Positions 14,964 through 23,767 of a stretch of DNA of 64,000 nucleotides are shown piece after piece. The stretch comes from Bin87 sp034420475. Its GTDB lineage: Bacteria > Chloroflexota > Dehalococcoidia > Lucifugimonadales > UBA3495. A program made the translations under genes and the position numbers. Within the stretch, counting starts at the first letter, position 1; each line of letters opens with the position of its first letter. The stretch spans positions 238,164 to 302,163 of the forward strand of contig DAOULH010000010.1 in the NCBI GenBank assembly GCA_034420475.1, written 5' to 3'. The notes under the pieces are model-generated. The model was not told the origin of the DNA. It worked only from the letters and a program-made list of their open reading frames with translations, and did no database searches.

Positions 14964-17021
14964 CTAATCGTCGGCCAGGCTGTCCGCCAGGATTTCCAGC
15001 ACGTCGCGGGCGTCCTTATCTTCGGAGTGTCCCTTGGACTGGATGCCCTCGGTCATCATCTGGAGGCAGAACGGGCAGGACACGCCCACCGTGTCGGCTT
15101 GAGTTTCCAGGAAGTGATCGGTGCGCGCGTGGTTGATCCGCTCCCCTTGGCTCTCCTCGATCCACATGTGTCCGCCGCCGGCGCCGCAGCAGAACCCGCG
15201 CTCCCGGCATCGGGGCGCCATCTCCACCAGCTTCAGGCCGGGAATGGCCCTGGCCACGTTGCGCGGCTCGTCGTACACCCCGTTGTGGCGGCCCAGGTAG
15301 CACGAATCGTGGTAGGCCACCGACACGTCCATCATCTTCACCGGCTTGATCCGGCCATCGCGGATCAGGGTGTCCACGAACTGGCTGTAGTGGAGCACCT
15401 CGTACTCTCCGCCGAACTGCGGGTATTCGTTCTTCATGGTGTTGAAGCAGTGCGGGCAGATGGTGACGACGGTCTTCACGTTGTAACCGTTCATCACCTC
15501 GACGTTCTGCTGCGCCAGTATCTGGAACAGGTACTCGTTTCCCATGCGCCGGGCCGGGTCGCCGGTACAGCTCTCCTCGTCGCCCAGGATGGCGAAGTCG
15601 ACGCCGGCTGATTTCAAAACCTTAGCCATCGACCGGGCGATGCCCTGGCTGCGCTGTTCCAGGGCGCCGGTGCAGCCGACCCAGAACAAAACCTCGGCAT
15701 CGGGTTTTTCCGCCATCGTCGGGACGTCCAGTCCTTCCGCCCAATCGGTGCGTGCGAAGGTGGTTCCGCGCCACGGGTGCCCGCGCTGCTCCATGCTCAG
15801 CAGGGCGTTCATGCCGGTCTCAGGTATTCGTGATTCCTCGAGCACCAGGCTGCGGCGCATGTCGATGATGGTGGGCACGTGCTCAACCACCACCGGGCAC
15901 TCCTCCATGCAGGCCCCGCAGGATACGCAGTCCCACACTGCCTGTTCCGGAATTGCGCCGTCGATCAGCGGCATGGGCTCCACGTGCTCAGCGTCACGCG
16001 CGCCCTGGTGCCCGATGGCGATCATGTGCTCTTTGAGGTTCTCGACGATGTGCATCGGAGAGAGAACCTTGCCGGTGGTGTGCGCCGGGCAGGCGTCGGT
16101 GCACCGGCCGCACACTGCGCAGGCGTAACCGTCCAGCAGCTCTTTCCAAGTGAAGTCCTGCACCCGGGACGCGCCGAAACGTTCGACGTTTTCCAGGTCC
16201 ATGGTCGCCAGCGTGCCGCGCGGCTCAAGGTTGCGGAAGAAAGCGTTCAGCGGAGCGGCCACCATGTGGATGTGCTTCGAGAAGGGAATGTACAACCCGA
16301 ACCCGAGCACGATGAGCAGGTGCACCCACCAGAAGGTCGCTTGCAGAACGCCGGCGGTCGCTGCGGACATGCCCATCGCGTTGAGCCAGTTGCCGATGGC
16401 TGCGCCGATGAAGACGCCGGCTTCGGGGCCCGCGCCGCCGGCTGCGACATAGAAGGAATGGACCAGCAAGGTTGCGACCATCAGGCCGGCCGTCAGCCCA
16501 ACGATTACCACCGACTCGCCCTTGCGGGTCAGGTCGAAGCTGAGCCGGTGCGGCTGCGCGATCCAGCGTCGAACCAGCGCCCAGATGAGCGCGGCCAGGA
16601 TTACGGCCGCGAAAATATCCAGGTAGATGCTGTAGACCAGCACGCCGGTCTTCGTGAGGATGGTCTCGCCCAGGGGGTGCCAGATGGACCCGCCGAAGAT
16701 GAAGATCAGGTACGACAGGCTGAAGGAGAGGAATCCCCAGAAGATGGCGGCGTGTCCCAATCCGGCCAGGTCGATGCTGCGCGAACGGGGGTCCAGGCGT
16801 CCCACCCGTTGCAGGACTTTGCGCTGTCCCAATACTATCGCCGCTGCGCCCGTCAGCCGGGTCATCGGCCGGTCGAATCGGGCCACCGGAAGACCCTGCA
16901 ATACCAGCCGAAATACGCGGTGATACACGACGTAGCCGGCCACTCCGAACGTGAGCGCCGTCAGTACGTACACGCCAACCCATACGGGAATGACGCCAAA
17001 AAGCGAATCGGGGGGAACCAT
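14964..17021 (-). CDS. Membrane FeS oxidoreductase (FadF/HdrD-like, CCG domains)
   Basis: 685 aa. The N-terminal third has about six membrane helices resembling the NarI/DsrM-type heme b domain. Next come two [4Fe-4S] motifs (CAVCGRCTDACPAH and CVSCGACMEECPV) and two CCG cysteine-rich domains (ending ...CPHCFNT..., and HDSCYLGRHN...CRERGFCCGAGGG). This architecture matches FadF/EMO-type ETF:menaquinone oxidoreductases and HdrDE-like proteins. A role passing electrons from acyl-CoA oxidation via ETF to quinone is plausible, but no etfAB is in the window. Confidence 0.85.
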   Translation of the reverse strand: MVPPDSLFGVIPVWVGVYVLTALTFGVAGYVVYHRVFRLVLQGLPVARFDRPMTRLTGAAAIVLGQRKVLQRVGRLDPRSRSIDLAGLGHAAIFWGFLSFSLSYLIFIFGGSIWHPLGETILTKTGVLVYSIYLDIFAAVILAALIWALVRRWIAQPHRLSFDLTRKGESVVIVGLTAGLMVATLLVHSFYVAAGGAGPEAGVFIGAAIGNWLNAMGMSAATAGVLQATFWWVHLLIVLGFGLYIPFSKHIHMVAAPLNAFFRNLEPRGTLATMDLENVERFGASRVQDFTWKELLDGYACAVCGRCTDACPAHTTGKVLSPMHIVENLKEHMIAIGHQGARDAEHVEPMPLIDGAIPEQAVWDCVSCGACMEECPVVVEHVPTIIDMRRSLVLEESRIPETGMNALLSMEQRGHPWRGTTFARTDWAEGLDVPTMAEKPDAEVLFWVGCTGALEQRSQGIARSMAKVLKSAGVDFAILGDEESCTGDPARRMGNEYLFQILAQQNVEVMNGYNVKTVVTICPHCFNTMKNEYPQFGGEYEVLHYSQFVDTLIRDGRIKPVKMMDVSVAYHDSCYLGRHNGVYDEPRNVARAIPGLKLVEMAPRCRERGFCCGAGGGHMWIEESQGERINHARTDHFLETQADTVGVSCPFCLQMMTEGIQSKGHSEDKDARDVLEILADSLADD

Positions 17022-17151
17022 TCTAGTCCTGTCCTGGAGCGGTACGCTGACGCCGGTAACGCTCGATCCTGAAATCGGCGGCTAGTTTATCACAAGGGAG
17101 GCGCGGCCCCTCTGACCGGCCGGATCTCACGAGTACCCAGTTCCGCCCGAG

Positions 17152-17247
17152 TTGTCATTGCGAGCGCAGCGCGGCAATCTCGTCGTGACAACGGACGCCG
17201 GCTGCGGGAACGAGATCGCCGCGTCGCTGCGCTCCTCGCGATGACAA
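17152..17247. repeat. REP-like inverted repeat (TTGTCATTGCGAG family)
   Basis: Left arm from 17152 (TTGTCATTGCGAGCGCAGCG) and right arm ending at 17247 (GCTCCTCGCGATGACAA) form a long imperfect inverted repeat, with internal CAATCTCG/CGAGATCG. It resembles the dispersed TCATTGCGAG..GATTGCC repeats known from Dehalococcoides and other bacteria. It occupies the 478-bp gap between the FeS oxidoreductase and HNH genes. Short frames here are translations of the repeat. A TATAAT at 17415-17420 may be the -10 box for the HNH gene, but I see no good -35. Confidence 0.65.
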
Positions 17248-17499
17248 ATCGAGTACACGTGATCCGGCCCGCCTCGGCGATGGGCGGTTGCGTGTGTATC
17301 GTGATTCCGCTTTCGGAGCCGCGTTCGGCGTGTTTCGCAGGATCACGCCACACGCTTGCAAGTTGAGTCTCGACAAGGGTGATGGCGGCCATGTCGGATT
17401 GTGGAAAACGGCGTTATAATAGGTGAAGCGCTATCAACTGCGAATTATCGTTTCGGCACGACGCGGCAGCGAATACGCTACCTGCAATGAGGTTGGCAG

Positions 17500-18231
17500 A
17501 TGGCAAGCCGGGGACGAACGGGTCGAAAAAAGGGTGCGGCCAGGAACAGGCACAACGGCCGACAACCCAACGCCAACGGTTCGGGCGGAAAGCCCGCCAA
17601 GGCGAATGCCTCTACGGCAGCGGAGGAAGGTCAACGCAACGGGAAGCCCCCGGTGCCGGGCCGGCTCACGGCGCCGGTCCTGGTGTTGAACCTCAACTAC
17701 GTTCCAGTCAACGTCTGCACGGTTCGCCGCGCTATCGTCCTTGTGGCCAAGGGCAAGGCTGAGCTCCTGGAACAGCGAGCCGAGGCGTCGCGCATCCGCA
17801 CCTACAACGCTTCGCTGCGCGCACCTTCGATAATCCGGCTCGTATATTTGGTGAAGCGTCCTTTCGCTCCGCGCCGTCTTTCCAAGAAGGAAGTGTTCCT
17901 GCGGGACCACTACACCTGCCAGTACTGCGGCAAGCGTTCCCAGCAACTCACCCTCGACCATGTTGTGCCCCGACGGCAACACGGCCCGCACACCTGGGAC
18001 AACGTTGTCGCGGCCTGCGGTCGTTGCAATCTCGACAAGGCGGGGCGCACGCCCGAAGAGGCTAACATGAAGCTGCGCCGTCTGCCGACCGCTCCGCAGC
18101 CCAATCCGTACCGCATCCTGGAAAACCGGACCATCCTGGAAGAATGGAAGCAGTACATCCCCTGGCAAACCGCCGCCAAGTCGCGGAACGGCGGCGAAAA
18201 CGAGCCGGCCTTGATGGCGGTGGCCGACTGA
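17500..18231 (+). CDS. HNH endonuclease family protein
   Basis: 243 aa. A basic, low-complexity N-terminus (about 55 residues) precedes a domain with VLNLNYVPVNVCTVRRAI. The HNH nuclease follows: CQYCGKRSQQLTLDHVVPRRQHG...WDNVVAACGRCN, with two zinc CxxC pairs and the D-H...N catalytic set. The same architecture is widespread in Chloroflexota, Actinobacteria and Cyanobacteria; its biological role is not defined. ATG 17500 follows GAGGTTGGCAG. The Smr gene starts 6 bp after its stop. Confidence 0.85.
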   Translation: MASRGRTGRKKGAARNRHNGRQPNANGSGGKPAKANASTAAEEGQRNGKPPVPGRLTAPVLVLNLNYVPVNVCTVRRAIVLVAKGKAELLEQRAEASRIRTYNASLRAPSIIRLVYLVKRPFAPRRLSKKEVFLRDHYTCQYCGKRSQQLTLDHVVPRRQHGPHTWDNVVAACGRCNLDKAGRTPEEANMKLRRLPTAPQPNPYRILENRTILEEWKQYIPWQTAAKSRNGGENEPALMAVAD

Positions 18232-18237
18232 CTCTAC

Positions 18238-18693
18238 ATGGCCAGCATCGACCTCCACGGCAGGACCTGGTCCGAAGCGCTGACCGAACTGATCGCGACC
18301 TATAACCGGGTCCTGGCCGACGGATCGTCGTCGGAAATCATTGAGATTGTGCATGGCTACGGATCGACGGGGACCGGCGGGTCACTGCGCCGCCGCGTCC
18401 GCTCCTTCCTCACCGCCCATAGCGATCGCCTGGAATTTCAACCCGGAGAAGACGCCGACGGCAATCAGGGACACACTCTGGTCATGCCCATCCGACCTCT
18501 GCCCGAAGTGAGCGACCTGCTGGCTGAACAAGTGCTGGAATACTGCGAGACCGCACGCACGCAGAGCAAAATTACCGGCAAGTTTCGGCGCTACGGCGAT
18601 CCCAGCGTGATCCAGGCCATCCGCAGCCTTGAGAGGCAGGGCCGGCTGCGCACGGTGACCAGGGGGCGCAACAAAGCCTACGAAGCGGTGTGA
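18238..18693 (+). CDS. Smr (MutS2 C-terminal) domain protein
   Basis: 151 aa. The Smr nuclease signature is present: IDLHGRTWSEAL at the N-terminus and IVHGYGSTGTGGSLRRRV further on. The C-terminal 50 residues, Arg/Lys-rich, resemble a small helix-turn-helix. Smr domains nick DNA or RNA; a free-standing one may act in RNA turnover or repair. Probably co-transcribed with the HNH gene. Confidence 0.8.
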   Translation: MASIDLHGRTWSEALTELIATYNRVLADGSSSEIIEIVHGYGSTGTGGSLRRRVRSFLTAHSDRLEFQPGEDADGNQGHTLVMPIRPLPEVSDLLAEQVLEYCETARTQSKITGKFRRYGDPSVIQAIRSLERQGRLRTVTRGRNKAYEAV

Positions 18694-18709
18694 CGGTCCC
18701 AAGTCCGGT

Positions 18710-19765
18710 CTAAGCCACGCCGGGCGGCACCGCCAGCATCAGGCATTCCAGCGCCAGCCGCGGGTTGACGTTGGCGTCCAGCGCGCTCAGGGTCTCCCGG
18801 ACGCTTTCCAGGAAAGAGACGATGTCCGAAGTGGTTGCCGCATCGGCGTGGCCGGTTATCTCTGCGAGGCGGTCATCGTTGTGAACTCGCTCCGGCAGGC
18901 CCTCTTTGACGAGCAGGACATCACGCCACCAGCGTTCCCACAGGTAAAGTTCCTGGCGAACCGCCTCGCGGTCGCCGGAAAAACTACCCGCCAGGGTGTT
19001 CGCGTAGTTGAACCGGGCGTCCAACGGCGACGACGCAACGGACGAAACCTGTGACAGTTGCTCTTGGTAGGCGTCCAGACGGTCCGGGTCGTCGAGGACG
19101 TTGATCGCCCATCCCGGGCACCCTCGGGCCAGGCGGGCCAGGCGACGGGCCTGGTCAGGCTCGACTCCGCGATTGGATTCCAGATACTCGCTCAATGCCT
19201 CGCCCGGCATGGGGCGCAGCGACAGGGTCCGGCAACGGGATCGAATGGTAGGCAGTATCGCGTCCTCGTTGGTGGTAAGCAGGAGCACGAGCACCTGGGG
19301 CGGTGGTTCCTCCAGCGTCTTCAAAAGGGCGTTGGCCGGCTCGCTTTGGCCTGCCGACAGGGTTTCCGCGCCGTCGAAGATCACCACCTTCCACGAACCT
19401 TCCACCGGCGTGACGGCGAGGAAACTCTCGGCCTCGCGGACTTGCTCAATGCTGATCCGCGTGGAAACCCGCGGATCGTCGCCCACCGCAACTATATTGA
19501 GATCGGCAAACACGCCCCGCCGGATCCGGATGCAAGGGTCGCAATTGCCGCAAGGACCCGAGGCTTCGTCCTGATCACCGAACATGGACCCGGCTTGCTG
19601 TCCATTGACGACCGCACAGTTGATCGCCGCAGCTAGATCCAGCGCCAGGGTCATCTTGCCGACGTGCGGCGGACCTGAAAGCAGGTAGGCGTGAGCCAGG
19701 CGTCCAGCGCCCAGGGCGGCATCAATCTGTTTCAGCAGGTGGTCCTGCCCGATGGTCGACCACAT
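18710..19765 (-). CDS. holB: DNA polymerase III subunit delta-prime
   Basis: Clamp-loader AAA+ subunit, 351 aa. Opening WSTIGQDHLLKQIDAAL...HAYLLSGPPHVGKMTLA (residues ~1-43) contains the P-loop. A zinc module follows (CGNCDPCIRI), then NALLKTLEEPPPQVLVLLLT and the SRC-like IRSRCRTL motif. These are the family landmarks of DnaX/HolB; without a C-terminal tau extension, delta-prime is the best fit. It is 48 bp downstream of lysA on the same strand. Confidence 0.88.
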   Translation of the reverse strand: MWSTIGQDHLLKQIDAALGAGRLAHAYLLSGPPHVGKMTLALDLAAAINCAVVNGQQAGSMFGDQDEASGPCGNCDPCIRIRRGVFADLNIVAVGDDPRVSTRISIEQVREAESFLAVTPVEGSWKVVIFDGAETLSAGQSEPANALLKTLEEPPPQVLVLLLTTNEDAILPTIRSRCRTLSLRPMPGEALSEYLESNRGVEPDQARRLARLARGCPGWAINVLDDPDRLDAYQEQLSQVSSVASSPLDARFNYANTLAGSFSGDREAVRQELYLWERWWRDVLLVKEGLPERVHNDDRLAEITGHADAATTSDIVSFLESVRETLSALDANVNPRLALECLMLAVPPGVA

Positions 19766-19813
19766 ACGGCTGGCCCCGTTGACGACCCTGGGATGCGCTA
19801 CCGGCGGGCCAGG

Positions 19814-21127
19814 TTACAGGTCACACAGCATCATGTCCGCGTAGGACTCGCGCCGGCGGATCAGCCGACTCTCGCCATCGTTCACCAGCACGATGGGAGG
19901 GCGCGGATTGAGGTTGTAATTGCTGGCCATCGAAGGGCAGTAGGCGCCGGCTGCGGGTATGGCGATCACGTCGCCCGCCGCCGGAGCAGGCAGCAGGATA
20001 TCCGATGCCAACACGTCCCCCGATTCGCAGTACTTGCCGGCGATGGTGACGGTAGCGTCCGGCTCGGCGCCGGGACGGTTGGCGGAAAGCACTTCATAGG
20101 AAGCCTGGTACAGCGCCGGCCGGATGTTGTCGCCCATGCCGCCGTCAACGCTGACGTAGGTGCGCACGCCCGGTATGTCCTTGATCGCGCCGATGCGATA
20201 CAGCGCGACCCCGGCCGGCCCGATGATGGAACGGCCCGGCTCGATCACCAGGGCGGGTAGTTCCATACCCAGTTCGTCGCAGGTCGCGGTCAGCGTGCCC
20301 ACGATGGCTTCCGCGTAATCGTCCGGAGCCGGCGGCTGGTCGTTGCGCGTGTACGCGATGGCGAACCCGCCTCCCGGGCTGAACTCCTGGAGATTCAGAC
20401 CCTGCTCGCGCAATCCGGCCGCGAAACGCAGCACGAGGTCGGTGGCCGCCTGGTACGGTTCCAGCTCGAAAATCGGTGATCCCAGGTGGAAGTGCAGCCC
20501 CAGGAGGTTGAGATGGGGCGCGGCGATGGCCTGCTGGACCGCTTTTTCCGCGTCGCCGGTCTGGATGGAGAAACCGAACTTGGAATCGATGATGCCCGTG
20601 GTGGTGTAGGCGTGGGTGTGCGGATCGATGCCCGGCGAAACGCGCACCAGGATGTCCTGGGTTTTGCCGGCGTCGGCACAGATCCGTTCCAGCAGGTCCA
20701 GCTCGTGGAAGCTATCAACCACCACGCGGCCGATGCCTGCCGCCACGGCTTCCTCCAGCTCGGCCGGCGTCTTGTTGTTGCCGTGGAAATATACCTTGTC
20801 CAGCGGCACGTCGCCGGCCACGGCCACGGCCAGCTCGCCGCCCGACACGACGTCCAGTCCCAGGCCCTCCTCGGCAAAAATGCGCGCCAACGCGGGGTTG
20901 ATGTAAGCCTTGGAAGCGTAAACGGCCTGCGCGTTGGGGTAACGCGACGCGAACGCGCCCGCAAACTGCCGGCACTTCGAGCGCAGGGTGGACTCGTCCA
21001 ACACGTACAGCGGAGTGCCGTACTGCTCGACCAGCTCAACGGCGTCGCATCCGCCGATGGTCAGGTGTCCGGTGGAGTTGGTGTCGGTGGTGTCGGGAAA
21101 AACGTGGGCAAGGTGTTGCGGCAGCAT
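19814..21127 (-). CDS. lysA: Diaminopimelate decarboxylase
   Basis: PLP enzyme making lysine from meso-diaminopimelate. About 437 aa. The PLP lysine lies in VYASKAYIN, the glycine loop is SPGGGFAIAY, and the active-site Cys is in KYCESGDVL. ATG 21127 (MLPQHLAHVF) is preferred because GGAG lies 10 nt upstream; an upstream in-frame start at 21169 adds 14 unlikely residues. Confidence 0.96.
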   Translation of the reverse strand: MLPQHLAHVFPDTTDTNSTGHLTIGGCDAVELVEQYGTPLYVLDESTLRSKCRQFAGAFASRYPNAQAVYASKAYINPALARIFAEEGLGLDVVSGGELAVAVAGDVPLDKVYFHGNNKTPAELEEAVAAGIGRVVVDSFHELDLLERICADAGKTQDILVRVSPGIDPHTHAYTTTGIIDSKFGFSIQTGDAEKAVQQAIAAPHLNLLGLHFHLGSPIFELEPYQAATDLVLRFAAGLREQGLNLQEFSPGGGFAIAYTRNDQPPAPDDYAEAIVGTLTATCDELGMELPALVIEPGRSIIGPAGVALYRIGAIKDIPGVRTYVSVDGGMGDNIRPALYQASYEVLSANRPGAEPDATVTIAGKYCESGDVLASDILLPAPAAGDVIAIPAAGAYCPSMASNYNLNPRPPIVLVNDGESRLIRRRESYADMMLCDL

Positions 21128-21486
21128 AATCCGGGATCTCCGAAGGCGTAAGTAGGAGTAATTTAGCACAGTGGCAGTGCCGGCGGCAGTCTGCCTTCGG
21201 AAAATTCAGGGTCTTTCAGACTTCCTGGAGACCCCGCAAAGGAACAGGGAGAACTGAAAACCCTGCTGAATATCTCCCGCCAGGATGGGAAACGGGATCG
21301 GAATCGATCCGGTCGCAACACCGTGAACGCCCGTGGCTCCGGTTGCTGGCGCCAACGCCAGCCTGGGCTGGCCGAGGAAGCTCGGGATGCGGAACCTGGG
21401 GAGCGACCGGCAAGAATTCCGTTAGCCCTGACGGTCAACTGCCCGGTTTTGGCGAGCTGAGCGAGTAGTCAGCGTGATGAAGGCGT
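21128..21486. other. Intergenic region without a recognisable gene
   Basis: About 360 bp between lysA and the first PH-like gene. The open frames here lack ribosome sites and family resemblance. I see no clear promoter, terminator or repeat. Confidence 0.5.
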
Positions 21487-21813
21487 TTAGCTGTGCCGCG
21501 CGTCAACGGCGGCCAGAGCCTGCCGCCGGAACTCCATGGGGTCGGGAACGTTGGGGATTTCCATGTCGCGGCTCCCACTGGCGCTGCCGACGATTACCGT
21601 TCCCCGGTTGAAGAGGCGCTGGAGCAAGCCCTGTTTCACCGCTACGTTCTCCACGTTCACCAGGTTGAGGTCCTGGACATCGCGCCCGATCAGACCTTTG
21701 TTCACGAATATCACCCGATGGGAGGTGAGAACCGCTTCGTCGCCTCCTGAGCAGTTCGCCTGGTGCAGTATCGTCTCGCCGTGCGCCAGCAGATTGTCTT
21801 CTACCCAGCTCAT
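21487..21813 (-). CDS. Small bacterial PH-like domain protein
   Basis: 108 aa, single bPH-type domain: MSWVEDNLLAHGETILHQA, then AVLTSHRVIFVNKGLIGRDVQDLNLVNVENVAVKQGLL, then RGTVIVGSASGS and the closing PDPMEFRRQAL. No membrane segment, unlike many YdbS-type proteins. ATG 21813 has an ideal GGGAGGG site 5 nt upstream, so the nine upstream in-frame residues are excluded. Paralogous to the broken gene just upstream and distantly like the repeats of the protein at 5570-7456. Confidence 0.8.
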   Translation of the reverse strand: MSWVEDNLLAHGETILHQANCSGGDEAVLTSHRVIFVNKGLIGRDVQDLNLVNVENVAVKQGLLQRLFNRGTVIVGSASGSRDMEIPNVPDPMEFRRQALAAVDARHS

Positions 21814-21931
21814 ATCAGCCCTCCCGTGATTGCGGTTCACGTATGCGATGGCGCGTCAGGTTGGCCCGGCATTGTTGCCGATACCGGCTGGCCGGCCCCG
21901 TTTAGTGGGCACAGGCGCTGGGCGGATGTGC

Positions 21932-22333
21932 TCATCCGGTTCGCGCGTCAATGGCCGCCAGTGCCTGCCGTCGGAACTCCATGGGGCTGGGCACATGGTA
22001 AAACTCGATGTCCCGGTTGCCGCTCGCGCTTCCAATGGTGACGGTCCCCTTGCCGCCGATCCGGTCGAACACGCCCTGCTTTACTGAAATGCCTTCAACG
22101 AAGTGCAGGTTAATCTCGAGGACTTCGCGGCCAATCAAACCCTGGTCCACGTGGATCAACCGGTGGGAGGTGACAACCGTCTCGCTGCGCATCATCGAAA
22201 TGAGTGTGCGCGCGAAGCCAATCCATCCGAATATCGGTATGAGGAATCTCGGATGCAAGAGGATCGTCCCTTTAGGTCTGAAGCGATGCAGCACCATCTC
22301 TCAGGACGCCAAGTTTTCATCGACCCAACTCAT
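21932..22333 (-). pseudogene. PH-like domain gene interrupted by an in-frame TGA
   Basis: The natural start is ATG 22333 with a perfect AGGAGG site, giving MSWVDENLAS and then TGA (22303-22301). The same frame continues EMVLHRFRPKG and a full PH domain (VTSHRLIHVDQGLIGREVLEINLHFVEGISVKQGVF) with one hydrophobic segment. Family members have LPGE at this point, so a single GGA-to-TGA change explains the stop. It is not a cysteine site and selenocysteine is unlikely. Translation might restart at ATG 22297, six bases past the stop. Either a recent pseudogene, a restart or an assembly error. Confidence 0.6.
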
Positions 22334-23057
22334 GTGAAACCTCCTGTGAGCCGTCACCCCCGGCAATCTTGGACCTTTGGCACATTGGCGATCCCCGCCA
22401 CTGAAGCGTTGATGCACCCAGCAAAATCGTCGCCAGGGCGCGGTAAATAACTAAAACCTTAACCAGATGCCGCCTTGCTGTCCATAGACTATAGTCTATT
22501 TGACTGATAATCTATATTTTGTTACTCTATATTCATTGTTGCACACTGAGCGCTCATCAAAGCTCCTTTGGCTGGCGTATTCGCCAGTGGGAATCCCCAG
22601 GGTTGTCTCGCGAAGAGACGCCATCGCCGCGCCGGTTGCTATACGCCTGCAAGCCTGACGCCGGCAGCGCCAAGCCTGTTGCCAGAGTGCAGTTGCGTCG
22701 TTACCGCGACGTCAAAGGCAAGACCGGCGCGCCTCCGCCATACCAGCCGACCGCGCCATACGAATAAGGAGAGCCGCTATGACTAACAATTTCAGCACGC
22801 ACGCTCGATACTCTAAAAGAAGCCGCCGGGCGCGCAGAACCGTCCTCCATCGATCCAGCGAGCATTGACTGACTGCTGGGCCGCCCTTTCACAGCGCCCG
22901 CTTCGGAGGATCTGCCGATTGGCTGGCGTTTGGGCCGATTTCGAGGCTGCGTTTCTTTGAATAGCTGCTCCTGACATCGCCATAAGCAACATTCTCCTTG
23001 CCGTCAATCCCAATTGTGGATGGAGGCGAGGGCACACTCGGATGTCAGGACACAATC
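22334..23057. other. Intergenic, AT-richer region with a 16-bp perfect palindrome
   Basis: About 720 bp with no convincing gene. ATAGACTATAGTCTAT (22484-22499) is a perfect palindrome followed by a degenerate copy (TGACTGATAATCTAT, 22502-22516), reminiscent of paired operator sites. A 29-residue frame at 22779-22868 has a fair AAGGAG site but no other support. The stretch 22440-22545 is clearly more AT-rich than its surroundings. Confidence 0.45.
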
Positions 23058-23264
23058 ATGAGAAGTTATCAAAGGGCCTTTGGCCAGTACATACGACAAT
23101 TACGCCATCAACGCGATTACAGGCAGGAAAGGTTGGCGTTGGAATGCGGCATCCATGCCACCTATTTGTCCGGCATTGAACGCGGCATCCGCAATCCGTC
23201 GCTAAGGATCATTCGCGCGTTGGCCAGAGGGCTGGGCGTTGCGATGAGCGAACTGTTCGATTGA
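23058..23264 (+). CDS. Small XRE-family regulator (controller-protein-like)
   Basis: 68 aa, essentially one helix-turn-helix: FGQYIRQLRHQR...QERLALECGIHATYLSGIERGIRNPSLRIIRALARGLGVAMSELF. The IH-TYLSGIERG-RNPSL string and the small size match C proteins of restriction-modification systems and similar autoregulators. ATG 23058 after AGGACACAATC; an in-frame ATG 60 bp upstream would add a non-family extension. No restriction or methylase gene is adjacent. Confidence 0.85.
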   Translation: MRSYQRAFGQYIRQLRHQRDYRQERLALECGIHATYLSGIERGIRNPSLRIIRALARGLGVAMSELFD

Positions 23265-23392
23265 GGCGCGCGGCCGCTCTCGGTTAATGGGAGCAGAAAT
23301 GATGGGAGCAGAAATCGGTCTTATCTGCCCCTCTGCTACACTCGCGGCGCAATGTGCCCGCGTCACGCGGAGGAAGAGAGAGGAGAGCTCAC

Positions 23393-23767
23393 GTGACCGC
23401 CGCTGATGCCAACGTAGCCCACTATCGCAATGAGAGCTGGCGTCTGCTGGCTCAGGTGGACGTCGAGTTGGAACGGGGCGATCTGGAAGCAGCGTCCCAG
23501 GCACTGTGGGACGCTGCCGCCTGCGGTCTCAAAGCCGCCGCCGCACGCCGGGGGTGGCCCCACGATACCTTTGTTGAGATGGGCGACGCCATCATCCGCC
23601 TTATCTACGACGAGGGCGGCCCGGTTGACCTGAACACCAACTTCATCATGGCGTCCGCTTTTGACCGCGAAATTTCGCGGTATCTGCCGCCGCATGAAGC
23701 CGGAATACGCTACTGCAGCAAGGTTCCCATCAAAGAATTCCTCCAGGTTTTAGAGGGTTTGGATTGA
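23393..23767 (+). CDS. PaREP1/HEPN-like protein (first of a tandem pair)
   Basis: 124 aa, all-helical. Pattern: HYRNESWRLLAQVDVELERGDLEAASQALWDAAACGLKAAAARRGW, then GDAIIRLI and a closing segment around KVPIKEFLQVLEGL. This resembles PaREP1/HEPN-type proteins, often partners of nucleotidyltransferases or of unknown role. GTG 23393 is chosen for its AGGAGAGC site. Just upstream, a 14-bp sequence is tandemly repeated at 23287-23315. Its stop overlaps the next start (TGATG). Confidence 0.7.
   Translation: MTAADANVAHYRNESWRLLAQVDVELERGDLEAASQALWDAAACGLKAAAARRGWPHDTFVEMGDAIIRLIYDEGGPVDLNTNFIMASAFDREISRYLPPHEAGIRYCSKVPIKEFLQVLEGLD

Noticed and set aside
17090..17392. 100-residue protein in the gap before the HNH gene
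   Set aside because: It is the translation of a REP-like repeat (FVIARSAATR pattern), a known source of false genes.
21932..22333. TGA in the PH-like gene as a third selenocysteine codon
   Set aside because: The family has Gly there, no redox motif surrounds it, and a one-base change from GGA explains it better.
22519..22786. Small plus-strand proteins in the AT-rich intergenic region
   Set aside because: No ribosome sites of note, no family match and biased composition.
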